From Magnetococcales bacterium (GTDB taxonomy: Bacteria; Pseudomonadota; Magnetococcia; Magnetococcales; JADFWU01): a stretch of DNA of 12,003 nt. The position numbers and the translations under genes were made by a program. The stretch covers positions 1 to 12,003 of the forward strand of contig JADFWU010000071.1 of NCBI GenBank assembly GCA_015234045.1. The letters run 5' to 3'. The notes beneath the pieces were generated by a model. That model was not told where the DNA came from, searched no databases, and was given only the letters and a program-made list of their open reading frames with translations. Of the stretch, positions 1 through 8,957 are shown piece after piece; the stretch's first letter is position 1, and each line of letters opens with the position of its first letter.

Positions 1-408
1 CCAATTTTAATCCGAATGAAGAGCGACATTCTCCCACTGTTGGAAGCCTCGGCTTCCGGTTCTCTGGCTGACAAAACCATTGAGTGGGACTCCCGCGCTT
101 CCCTGTGTGTGGTAATGGCTGCGGGTGGCTACCCTGGTTCCTATGAGAAGGGACTGGAGATCAAAGGATTGAAAAAAGCAGCCAAGGTCAAGGATGCCGT
201 GGTATTTCATGCAGGAACCACACTGAAGTCCGACAAAGTGGTCAGCAGTGGTGGCCGCGTCCTTGGCGTTACAGCCCTTGGAAAAACGGTTTCAGAGGCC
301 CAAAGCCGGGCATATGAAGCCACGAATTGTATTGACTGGCAAGACGCATATTATCGTCGAGATATCGGCCATCGGGCCATTGCACGGGAGAAAAACACCA
401 ATGAGTAA
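1..408 (+). CDS. purD: PurD C-terminal part (phosphoribosylamine-glycine ligase), cut by the window start
   Basis: This is the last 135 codons of GAR synthetase, which joins glycine to 5-phosphoribosylamine with ATP in the second step of purine synthesis in the cytoplasm. The reading frame is open from base 1, so the true start and the ATP-grasp core lie upstream of the window. The visible part begins with PILIRMKSDILPLL, which fits the end of the ATP-grasp domain. It continues into the C-terminal domain with the family signature AAGGYPGSYEKG (about fragment residues 40-51) and the VFHAGT and GGRVLGVTA stretches. It ends at TAA 406-408, overlapping the purE start by 8 bases, which suggests translational coupling. 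Family identity is clear from these motifs. Full length is unknown. Confidence 0.93.
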   Translation, partial: PILIRMKSDILPLLEASASGSLADKTIEWDSRASLCVVMAAGGYPGSYEKGLEIKGLKKAAKVKDAVVFHAGTTLKSDKVVSSGGRVLGVTALGKTVSEAQSRAYEATNCIDWQDAYYRRDIGHRAIAREKNTNE

Positions 409-922
409 AGATAATAATTCGCCTAAAGTCGGCATTTTAATGGGGTCCGATTCGGACTGGAATGTGATGCAGGAAGCGGGTCGTACCTTAAAATCCCTGG
501 GGATCCCTTTTGAAATGACTGTCACCTCTGCCCATCGCACCCCTGAGCGTACCCATGAATACGCATCTACCGCCAAAAAACGCGGTATTCAGGCATTGAT
601 TATCGGTGCAGGAGCCGCAGCCCATTTGGCTGGCGTTGTTGCTTCACAGACCAATCTGCCAGTGATTGGTGTTCCTCTGAGTGCTACAGACCTACAGGGT
701 ATGGATGCCCTGTTGGCCACCGTTCAGATGCCAGGCGGCATTCCTGTTGCGTCCATGGCGATTGGCAAGGCAGGCGCTAAAAATGCGGCTCTGTTTGCCG
801 CTCAGATATTGGCGTTGGGCGATACTGAGTTGGCCGGAAAACTGGATCAATATCGGGTGGATATGGCCGCCAGTGTCGGCAAAAAAAATGCGGCATTGCA
901 AGAGAAGCTTGCCCAACTGTAA
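401..922 (+). CDS. purE: PurE, N5-carboxyaminoimidazole ribonucleotide mutase (class I)
   Basis: A 173-residue cytoplasmic enzyme that moves the carboxyl group of N5-CAIR to give CAIR in purine synthesis. Motifs seen are MGSDSDW (14-20) at the nucleotide-binding N terminus, SAHRTPER (43-50) with the catalytic His45, and the GAGAAAHLAG glycine-rich loop (69-78). LSATDLQGMDALL (93-105) and QMPGGIPV (109-116) follow. The length is normal for bacterial class I PurE. I chose ATG 401 because it sits 10 bases after GGGAG (386-390) and gives the family's usual N terminus; the frame stays open upstream only as a shadow of purD. It overlaps purD by 8 bases. No purK follows, so the N5-CAIR synthetase must be encoded elsewhere. 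The SDSDW and DLQGMDALL stretches favour the bacterial mutase over a class II carboxylase. Confidence 0.96.
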   Translation: MSKDNNSPKVGILMGSDSDWNVMQEAGRTLKSLGIPFEMTVTSAHRTPERTHEYASTAKKRGIQALIIGAGAAAHLAGVVASQTNLPVIGVPLSATDLQGMDALLATVQMPGGIPVASMAIGKAGAKNAALFAAQILALGDTELAGKLDQYRVDMAASVGKKNAALQEKLAQL

Positions 923-968
923 CACCCCGGAATAGTATTTTTTCCGAGATCCTGATGACGGATGCCTG

Positions 969-999
969 TGCGTGGAGAGCAGAACCCCCTCTCCACGCA
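969..999 (+). terminator. Probable end of the purD-purE transcript
   Basis: An 11-bp perfect stem (TGCGTGGAGAG pairing with CTCTCCACGCA) closes a 9-base loop, 47 bases after the purE stop. It is followed by GTTTATATAAAA, a broken T tract. The stem is strong, but the poor T run makes this a moderate call. It may instead be a Rho-assisted or processed 3' end. Confidence 0.6.
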
Positions 1000-1073
1000 G
1001 TTTATATAAAAACAGGACATATCCGATCCTCAAACCACGCCAAACACGCCCACCTTGAAAGCCATTGCATTTA

Positions 1074-1712
1074 ATGGACAACGCCCTGATCCAGCAAGCC
1101 GTAACAGCCCTGACACGCGGTGCGGTCATCGCCTACCCCACTGAAACCATCTATGGACTGGGAGTCGATCCATTCCAACCCAAAGCGTTGCAACGCCTGT
1201 TGGACCTAAAAGAACGCCGCAGCGATAAAGGGCTCATTCTGTTGGTTTCAGGAAAAGCAATGGCATCGGAATTGATCAAGGAGATGACTCCCTCAGCCGA
1301 ACGACTGATGGAAAGCTTCTGGCCAGGACCATTAACTTTGGTACTTCCCGCGCGACACCACCTATCGAAGATTATCACCGGTCAACCCTGGCAGGGGCAA
1401 CGCTGGGTAGCCATACGCCATTCACCTTCTGAAACCGTTTCTACGCTGATGAAACTGTGGAACAAGCCTCTGGTATCCACCAGTGCAAATCGCAGCAAAG
1501 AACCCGTTGCCAGAAGCGCAAAACAGATAGAGTCACTATGGGGTAGCCAGTTAGGCTGCATAATACCCGGAGAAGTGAATAGACAAAATCAACCATCAAC
1601 GGTGGTCCGCTTACAAGATGACCAGATGACTATCCTACGAACAGGCGTTATACCGGATGAGAAAATTACCGCCTGTTTGAGAGCAACAGAAGAAATAAAG
1701 TACTCTGATTGA
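1074..1712 (+). CDS. tsaC: Threonylcarbamoyl-AMP synthase, Sua5/YciO/YrdC family (TsaC type)
   Basis: A 212-residue YrdC-domain protein. The family makes L-threonylcarbamoyladenylate from threonine, bicarbonate and ATP. The TsaBDE proteins then transfer the group to A37 of tRNAs that read ANN codons (t6A). Visible motifs are GAVIAYPTETIYGLG (16-30), KER at 46-48 and STSAN (135-139), which form the KxR...SxN signature, WPGPLTLVLP (83-92) and PSTVV (174-178). There is no C-terminal Sua5 domain, so it is the short TsaC form, slightly longer than the roughly 190 residues of E. coli TsaC. I chose ATG 1074; a TTG at 1065 in the same frame would add three residues. No strong ribosome binding site is seen (GAAAG near 1056). 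It lies alone between the purE hairpin and the convergent fxsA gene. YciO-type paralogues cannot be fully excluded. Confidence 0.88.
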   Translation: MDNALIQQAVTALTRGAVIAYPTETIYGLGVDPFQPKALQRLLDLKERRSDKGLILLVSGKAMASELIKEMTPSAERLMESFWPGPLTLVLPARHHLSKIITGQPWQGQRWVAIRHSPSETVSTLMKLWNKPLVSTSANRSKEPVARSAKQIESLWGSQLGCIIPGEVNRQNQPSTVVRLQDDQMTILRTGVIPDEKITACLRATEEIKYSD

Positions 1713-1764
1713 CTGGTAGCATCTATTTTTTTTCATAATCAAAAGATCAGTATAAAAGACAAAA
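1713..1764. other. Convergent gap between tsaC and fxsA
   Basis: This 52-base gap separates two stop codons facing each other. It holds a run of eight T (1726-1733) downstream of tsaC but no GC-rich stem directly before it, so a standard intrinsic terminator is not evident. The 8-mer CTCTGATT (1703-1710), at the end of tsaC, pairs with AATCAGAG (1763-1770), at the end of fxsA, so the whole gap would be looped out. Confidence 0.4.
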
Positions 1765-2331
1765 TCAGAGCCGAGTTTTGTCCTTATCATCCTCTGATTC
1801 GTGACGATATTCACCTTCAAGGACAACGGGTTTCGAATTTAGTGGCTGTGCCTTTTTTGTAGAAGATTGAGTGGCAGAATCAAATGGATTTGTAGAATGT
1901 CCAAATCCATTTTGTGAAAATGAATGATCGGTTTGCTGGTGTGTGCGGGAACTATTGTGTACATTAGTGAACGCACCGTGACCTGCCAAACCGAGCACGA
2001 TTTTGACAATGAATGCCCGAACCACGGGAATGATTTGTAAAAAACCGAGCACATCGGTAAAAAAGCCAGGGAGCAAGAGGAAGAGTCCTGCCAGAAGAAG
2101 AAGAACCCCTTCTGCTAACTCTCGACCCGGCGTTTGACCCTGAGCCATTTTGGCTTGCATGGTGGCTAAGGTGCGAATGCCTTCGCGCCGAACAAGCATG
2201 ACCCCTATGATTCCGGTCGCAAAAATGGCAATAATAGTATTACCGGCCCCGATATGGCCGCCAACTTGTATAAACAATACAATTTCTACAATAAGAATGA
2301 GCAAAAAAATCAAAAGGAAAGAGCGAAACAT
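1765..2331 (-). CDS. fxsA: FxsA family membrane protein
   Basis: A 188-residue inner-membrane protein. In E. coli, extra FxsA relieves the exclusion of phage T7 by the F plasmid, but its normal role is unknown. The sequence shows hydrophobic segments at about 5-24, 29-47 and 74-98. Between them lies a cytosolic-looking stretch with VRREGIRTLATMQ (47-59). The family signature LLPGFFTDVLGFLQIIPVVR (86-105) follows. The tail from about 117 on is polar, rich in Ser, His, Gln and Asn, and ends near GEYRHESEDDKDK, so it is probably disordered. The start ATG (complement of 2329-2331) has GGAG (2343-2340) 8 bases upstream. It is the only minus-strand gene, divergent from the ATP synthase operon and convergent with tsaC. 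The family call is firm; no specific function is shown. Confidence 0.88.
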   Translation of the reverse strand: MFRSFLLIFLLILIVEIVLFIQVGGHIGAGNTIIAIFATGIIGVMLVRREGIRTLATMQAKMAQGQTPGRELAEGVLLLLAGLFLLLPGFFTDVLGFLQIIPVVRAFIVKIVLGLAGHGAFTNVHNSSRTHQQTDHSFSQNGFGHSTNPFDSATQSSTKKAQPLNSKPVVLEGEYRHESEDDKDKTRL

Positions 2332-2523
2332 AGGGTATTCTCCAGCGCTTTAGGCGATATTGATTGGTGCTGATACTGTCGCACTAGAATAGAAGAGATG
2401 GACGGATTTGGGAAATACAAACCGGAAATTTTGTGTGATGGTTCATTGAAACACCAGCTAAAATATGGTATTCGTCTGAAGCCTAAGAAGTAATAGTGCG
2501 TCAAATGGTGAGGATTTGTAGCC
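2332..2523. promoter_or_regulatory. Divergent fxsA / atp operon promoter region
   Basis: This 192-base non-coding stretch must drive fxsA leftward and atpHAGDC rightward. Rightward candidates are TAAAAT (2459-2464) as a -10 with a weak TGATGG (2436-2441) 17 bases upstream, or TTGATT (2360-2365) with TAGAAT (2385-2390) at a long 19-base spacing. Neither is a textbook promoter. The atpH ribosome binding site TGAGGA ends at 2514. I see no strong hairpin and no F0 gene remnant here. Confidence 0.4.
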
Positions 2524-3063
2524 GTGAATGAAAACACCTTGGCCAAACGCTATGCCACCGCGCTGGCAGAACTGGCAAACGAACGCAACGTTGTGGAGAC
2601 TGTCGGTGAGGAACTGAACCAGTTTCAGGAGCTTTTGAATCAGGCTTCTGCGGTTCGTGCCCTGTTGACGACACCCACTACCCCACTGACTGAACAACAG
2701 TCAGCCATAGCCATGGTATTGGATAAAGCCAATCCAACGGAAATTACCGGCAACTTCCTCAAACTCCTGGTGGACAAACGGCGAATGCCTTTGATAGATG
2801 CCATGGTCGATGCGTATAATCGTATCGTCGAAGAACGGAGTGGCCGGGTCAGCGTCAATGTGGATACAGCAAAAGCCTTGACACAGACACATGTCAGCCA
2901 GTTGGAAACCTCTTTTTCCGAGATCCTTGGTAAAGAAGTTAAACTGGAAATCGAAGAGAAGCCGGATCTCCTTGGTGGACTTGTCATTCAGATCGGAAGC
3001 GTGATGATTGACAGCTCTGTCAGGAACCGTTTGTCCCGTCTAAAAGCTTACATGAGAGGGTAG
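2524..3063 (+). CDS. atpH: ATP synthase F1 subunit delta
   Basis: A 179-residue subunit of the OSCP/delta family, the part of the peripheral stalk that ties the top of the F1 head to the b subunits. The N-terminal helical domain begins NENTLAKRYATALAELA. The C-terminal domain shows KEVKLEIEEKPDLLGG (about 136-151) and IQIGSVMIDSSVRNRLSRL (155-173), the conserved end of the family. The start is GTG at 2524, supported by TGAGGA ending 9 bases upstream; no in-frame ATG is nearby. It is the first gene of the cluster, and no atpB, atpE or atpF precedes it. The F0 genes must therefore lie elsewhere, as in many Alphaproteobacteria. atpA follows after 6 bases. Confidence 0.96.
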   Translation: MNENTLAKRYATALAELANERNVVETVGEELNQFQELLNQASAVRALLTTPTTPLTEQQSAIAMVLDKANPTEITGNFLKLLVDKRRMPLIDAMVDAYNRIVEERSGRVSVNVDTAKALTQTHVSQLETSFSEILGKEVKLEIEEKPDLLGGLVIQIGSVMIDSSVRNRLSRLKAYMRG

Positions 3064-4591
<1,528 letters not shown>

Positions 4592-4593
<2 letters not shown>

Positions 4594-4613
4594 TAGAGGC
4601 TTCGGCTTCTATT
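4592..4613 (+). promoter_or_regulatory. C(UUCG)G tetraloop hairpin between atpA and atpG
   Basis: AATAGAGGC and GCTTCTATT form a 9-bp stem (one G-U pair) capped by TTCG with a C-G closing pair, an unusually stable RNA loop. It starts inside the atpA stop codon and ends 36 bases before atpG. No T tract follows, so it is not a typical terminator. It is better placed to stabilise upstream mRNA or tune atpG output. Confidence 0.6.
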
Positions 4614-4649
4614 GAATGCACTTGAAACCGTTTACAGGAATTACGGGCT

Positions 4650-5537
4650 ATGCCGAACCTGAAAACACTACAGCTGCGTATCCGCTCGGTTAAAAATACC
4701 CAGCAGATTACAAAAGCCATGAAAATGGTTGCAGCAGCCAAGTTGCGCCGGTCCCAAGAGCGTGCAGAAGCGACCCGTCCCTACACCGTAGGGATGACGA
4801 AAATGCTCGGCTCTTTGGCTCCGGCTGTCGCAAACAATGAAGGCGCACCACCACTCATTGCTGGCACTGGCCGTGAAGAAAAGGTCGAGCTGGTCGTGTT
4901 CACCGCAGACCGTGGTCTGTGTGGTGGCTTCAATAGCGGTGTTATCCGCGCCGTGCGTACCCGTATTGCCGAATTAGAAGCTAAGGGAAAACAAGTTTCT
5001 CTCAGTTGCGTCGGCTCTAAAGGTTATGAAGTTCTCAAGCGCCAATATGCGGATAGGATTCGTAAACATTATTCTGGATTCGGTAAAGATCTCTCTTTTG
5101 ACCGCATCCAAGAAGAAATATCAATGGATCTTTTGCAGACCTTTGAAGAAGGTGGGTTTGATACCGCTTTTTTCGTATATAATAAGTTTAAATCTGCCAT
5201 ATCGCAGGAGTTGACTTGGCAGCGCCTCATGCCTATTGAAGTTGAAGAAGCGTCTGAAGCAGATGACGGCCAAAGTGGCAGCTATCTGTTTGAACCTTCG
5301 GAAGATGAACTTCTTGGGTCGTTACTACCTAAGAACGTGACTGTCCAGCTCTTTTCCGCTCAAGTAGAATCTGATGCATCAGAACATGGTGCACGGATGA
5401 CTGCTATGGATAATGCGGTGCGAAATGCTGGCGAAATGATCAATAAGCTGACCATTACTTACAACCGAACCCGGCAGGCCGCCATTACTACCGAATTGAT
5501 GGAAATCATCGGTGGGGCCGAGTCGCTTAAAGGTTAA
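4650..5537 (+). CDS. atpG: ATP synthase F1 subunit gamma
   Basis: A 295-residue subunit forming the rotating central shaft that couples F0 rotation to catalysis. The N-terminal helix carries LQLRIRSVKNTQQITKAMKM (7-26), followed by VAAAKLRRSQERA; together these are the classic start of the coiled coil. The central Rossmann-like domain contains FTADRGLCGGFNSGV (about 84-98). The C-terminal helix ends MDNAVRNAGEMINKLT...NRTRQAAITTELMEIIGGAESL, the other half of the shaft. Length is typical for proteobacteria. The start ATG has AGGA (4636-4639) 10 bases upstream. It follows atpA after a 56-base gap holding a UUCG hairpin, and atpD follows after 51 bases. There is one gamma per three alpha/beta pairs, so lower expression would make sense. 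Confidence 0.97.
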   Translation: MPNLKTLQLRIRSVKNTQQITKAMKMVAAAKLRRSQERAEATRPYTVGMTKMLGSLAPAVANNEGAPPLIAGTGREEKVELVVFTADRGLCGGFNSGVIRAVRTRIAELEAKGKQVSLSCVGSKGYEVLKRQYADRIRKHYSGFGKDLSFDRIQEEISMDLLQTFEEGGFDTAFFVYNKFKSAISQELTWQRLMPIEVEEASEADDGQSGSYLFEPSEDELLGSLLPKNVTVQLFSAQVESDASEHGARMTAMDNAVRNAGEMINKLTITYNRTRQAAITTELMEIIGGAESLKG

Positions 5538-5540
5538 TAA

Positions 5541-6998
<1,458 letters not shown>

Positions 6999-7017
6999 GT
7001 AAGGTAAGAGGTTCACC

Positions 7018-7428
7018 ATGGCTGTAACCTTTAATCTGGATGTGGTCACTCCGCAGAAGCGTGTTTTCTCCGAGGAAGTCACATTTGCTACTGCACCCGG
7101 TGAAGACGGCTATTTTGGCGTCATGCCCGGTCATTCGCCGTTTCTGACTACTCTGATTCCAGGAGCAGTACAGATTGATGATGGCCCTGATCCCCGCTTT
7201 ATTGTGGTGTCTCAAGGCTATGCAGAAGTTCTTGGTGACCGGGTAACTTTGTTGGTTGATTCAGCTGTACGTAAGGAAGACATTGATGCAGCTGCGGTTA
7301 AGTCCGACCTAAACCAACTGATTCGGGATCTGGATAACGTTGATGATCGTGACCCTGAGTGGGCACTTATTAACAACCGCAAAAAGTATGCTGAAGCTCA
7401 GCTGTTACTTATTGAGCCTAAAAAGTAA
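7018..7428 (+). CDS. atpC: ATP synthase F1 subunit epsilon
   Basis: A 136-residue subunit at the foot of the central stalk. It links gamma to the c-ring, and its C-terminal helices can inhibit ATP hydrolysis. The N-terminal beta-sandwich (about 1-87) carries FNLDVVTPQKRVFSEEV and the family block GEDGYFGVMPGHSPFLTTLIPG. The C-terminal part from about 88 is helical, with AAAVKSDLNQL and NNRKKYAEAQLLL, so the usual two-helix regulatory arm is present. ATG 7018 follows AAGAGG (7006-7011) by 6 bases and the atpD stop by 19. Its last codons and stop form part of a weak A/T stem (7419-7438). It closes the F1 part of the operon; glmU begins 102 bases later. Confidence 0.96.
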   Translation: MAVTFNLDVVTPQKRVFSEEVTFATAPGEDGYFGVMPGHSPFLTTLIPGAVQIDDGPDPRFIVVSQGYAEVLGDRVTLLVDSAVRKEDIDAAAVKSDLNQLIRDLDNVDDRDPEWALINNRKKYAEAQLLLIEPKK

Positions 7429-7457
7429 CAACTTTTTACTATAAATAGCCAATTCAC

Positions 7458-7493
7458 TCACAAGTCATCGCATTTATTTGCGGTGACTTGTGA
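7458..7493 (+). promoter_or_regulatory. Strong 15-bp hairpin between atpC and glmU
   Basis: TCACAAGTCATCGCA (7458-7472) pairs with TGCGGTGACTTGTGA (7479-7493) over all 15 positions, with one G-U pair and a 6-base loop TTTATT. It lies 30 bases after the atpC stop and 37 before glmU ATG 7531. No T run follows, so full termination is unlikely. It could be a partial terminator, a processing site or a 3'-end stabiliser that sets atp against glm transcript levels. Confidence 0.65.
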
Positions 7494-7530
7494 CGTTACG
7501 GGCTCTGGTTTTGGGAGACCTCAATCCCCA

Positions 7531-8928
7531 ATGAATAGATGTGCAGTTCTCATTCTTGCTGCTGGTCGCGGGACGCGAATGCGTTCCGAAATTCCTAAGA
7601 TTTTACATCCCCTTGCTGGACTTCCCCTTCTTCAACATGTTTTGACAACCGCACGCACACTTTCTCCTGAAAAGCTTGTGGTAGTCACCGGTCATCAATC
7701 TGATATTGTTCAGTCTTATTTTTCTGATCAAACCGATATTTTATGGGCATTACAACAGCCTCAGCTTGGCACAGGCCATGCCGTGCAAGTTGCCATGCCA
7801 AACCTGAATGACTTTGATGGTGAATTACTGGTTTTATGTGGCGATGTGCCACTATTGCCTGCGGATGCCCTTCACGCTCTATTGGATCAACACCGCCAAC
7901 AGAAGCGTGCTGCCTCTGTTCTAACAACACACATTACGCCGCCGGATGGCTATGGCCGTATTGTTCGTGCGCCTGACCAGAGTCTTGATGCTATTGTCGA
8001 ACACAAGGATGCGGATGCTGAAACACTGTGTATTAATGAGATTAATTCCGGCATCTACTGTTTTTCAATGAACCGCTTACAATCTTGGCTTTCCAACCTT
8101 TCCAGTAACAATGCTCAAGGAGAATATTATCTCACCGATGTGATCGCCATGGCCAATCAGGAAGCCAAGACTGATACGGCAGAACATAATGGTTCCGGTG
8201 CATATTGCTTTGACGATGCGATTTTGCTCTCTGGCATCAATGACCGTGTTCAACTCTCGGTCATTGAACGCACGTTTCGTGACCGCCATATCGATGCACT
8301 CATGCGCTCTGGTGTTACATTTAGGGATCCTTCCAGTTGTTGGGTTGCAGCAGATAGTGTAATTGGTCCAGATACCACCGTTGAGCCTAATGTTATTCTT
8401 GGTCCTGGTGTTCAGATTGGCTCTCATTGTCATATTGGCCCTTTTTGCCAGATCCAGGACGCTCGAATAGGCGATCATTGTCAGGTTCATGCTTTCAGCC
8501 ATTTAGATGGAGCTGATCTTGCGGGTCACAATGCGATCGGACCGTACACCCGTTTACGTCCTGGTGCTGATATCGCTGAGAAAGCCAAAGTTGGCAATTT
8601 TTGTGAAGTAAAAAAAGCCCATATTGGACAGGGTTCCAAAGTTAATCATCTCTCCTATGTGGGAGATGCTCAGATTGGTACAGGTGTCAATATTGGCGCA
8701 GGTACGATCACATGCAATTATGATGGTGTAAACAAGCATCAAACCATTATTGGTAACAATGTTTTTGTTGGCTCAGGCACACAGTTAGTCGCCCCAGTCA
8801 CTGTAGGTGACAAAGCGGTTATTGGTGCTGGTAGCACGGTTACCAAGGACATTCCAGAGCAGGCATTAGCGTTATCGCGTACGCCTCAAAAGCATATTGC
8901 CAATTGGGCTTCTCGAAAAAAGAAATAG
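7531..8928 (+). CDS. glmU: GlmU, bifunctional glucosamine-1-phosphate acetyltransferase / GlcNAc-1-phosphate uridylyltransferase
   Basis: A 465-residue two-domain enzyme making UDP-GlcNAc, the precursor of peptidoglycan and lipid A. The N-terminal nucleotidyltransferase domain (1 to about 230) has LILAAGRGTRM (7-17), Lys23, QLGTGHAVQ (78-86), metal-binding Asp105 in CGDVPLL, and Asn237 in GINDRV. From about 250 on it is a left-handed beta-helix of hexapeptide repeats (VIGPDT, VILGPG, HIGPF and so on). The predicted acetyltransfer His373 lies in NHLSYVGDAQIG, and NIGAGTITCNYDG (387-399) follows. I chose ATG 7531 because it gives the normal N terminus and a length close to the 456 of E. coli. 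A GTG at 7483 in the same frame would add 16 unlikely residues and lies inside the hairpin stem. GGGAG (7513-7517) is 13 bases upstream, a rather long spacing. Confidence 0.97.
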   Translation: MNRCAVLILAAGRGTRMRSEIPKILHPLAGLPLLQHVLTTARTLSPEKLVVVTGHQSDIVQSYFSDQTDILWALQQPQLGTGHAVQVAMPNLNDFDGELLVLCGDVPLLPADALHALLDQHRQQKRAASVLTTHITPPDGYGRIVRAPDQSLDAIVEHKDADAETLCINEINSGIYCFSMNRLQSWLSNLSSNNAQGEYYLTDVIAMANQEAKTDTAEHNGSGAYCFDDAILLSGINDRVQLSVIERTFRDRHIDALMRSGVTFRDPSSCWVAADSVIGPDTTVEPNVILGPGVQIGSHCHIGPFCQIQDARIGDHCQVHAFSHLDGADLAGHNAIGPYTRLRPGADIAEKAKVGNFCEVKKAHIGQGSKVNHLSYVGDAQIGTGVNIGAGTITCNYDGVNKHQTIIGNNVFVGSGTQLVAPVTVGDKAVIGAGSTVTKDIPEQALALSRTPQKHIANWASRKKK

Positions 8929-8939
8929 CCCATTAACTA

Positions 8940-8945
8940 TATAAT
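8940..8945 (+). promoter_or_regulatory. Possible glmS -10 element (TATAAT)
   Basis: A perfect TATAAT sits 12 bases before the glmS ATG, in the 29-base gap after glmU. No convincing -35 box is found 16-18 bases upstream, where the sequence is A-rich glmU coding end. If used, transcription would start within a few bases of the ATG. It may be chance in an A/T-rich gap. Confidence 0.3.
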
Positions 8946-8957
8946 CGGTTACCAACC

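Noticed and set aside
46-61. GGAAGCC/GGCTTCC short hairpin in purD
   Set aside because: It is a 7-base repeat with almost no loop inside a conserved coding region, and it is explained by the Glu-Ala-Ser-Ala codons.
248-400. A longer purE reading frame starting at 248
   Set aside because: It runs inside purD in another frame. ATG 401 has a ribosome binding site and the expected PurE N terminus.
7483-7530. An upstream GTG start for glmU at 7483
   Set aside because: It would add 16 residues with no family support and lies inside the 15-bp hairpin stem. ATG 7531 gives the normal N terminus.
8929-8957. A glmS ribozyme or riboswitch
   Set aside because: The leader is only 29 bases, far too short for the known ribozyme, which belongs to Gram-positive type glmS leaders.
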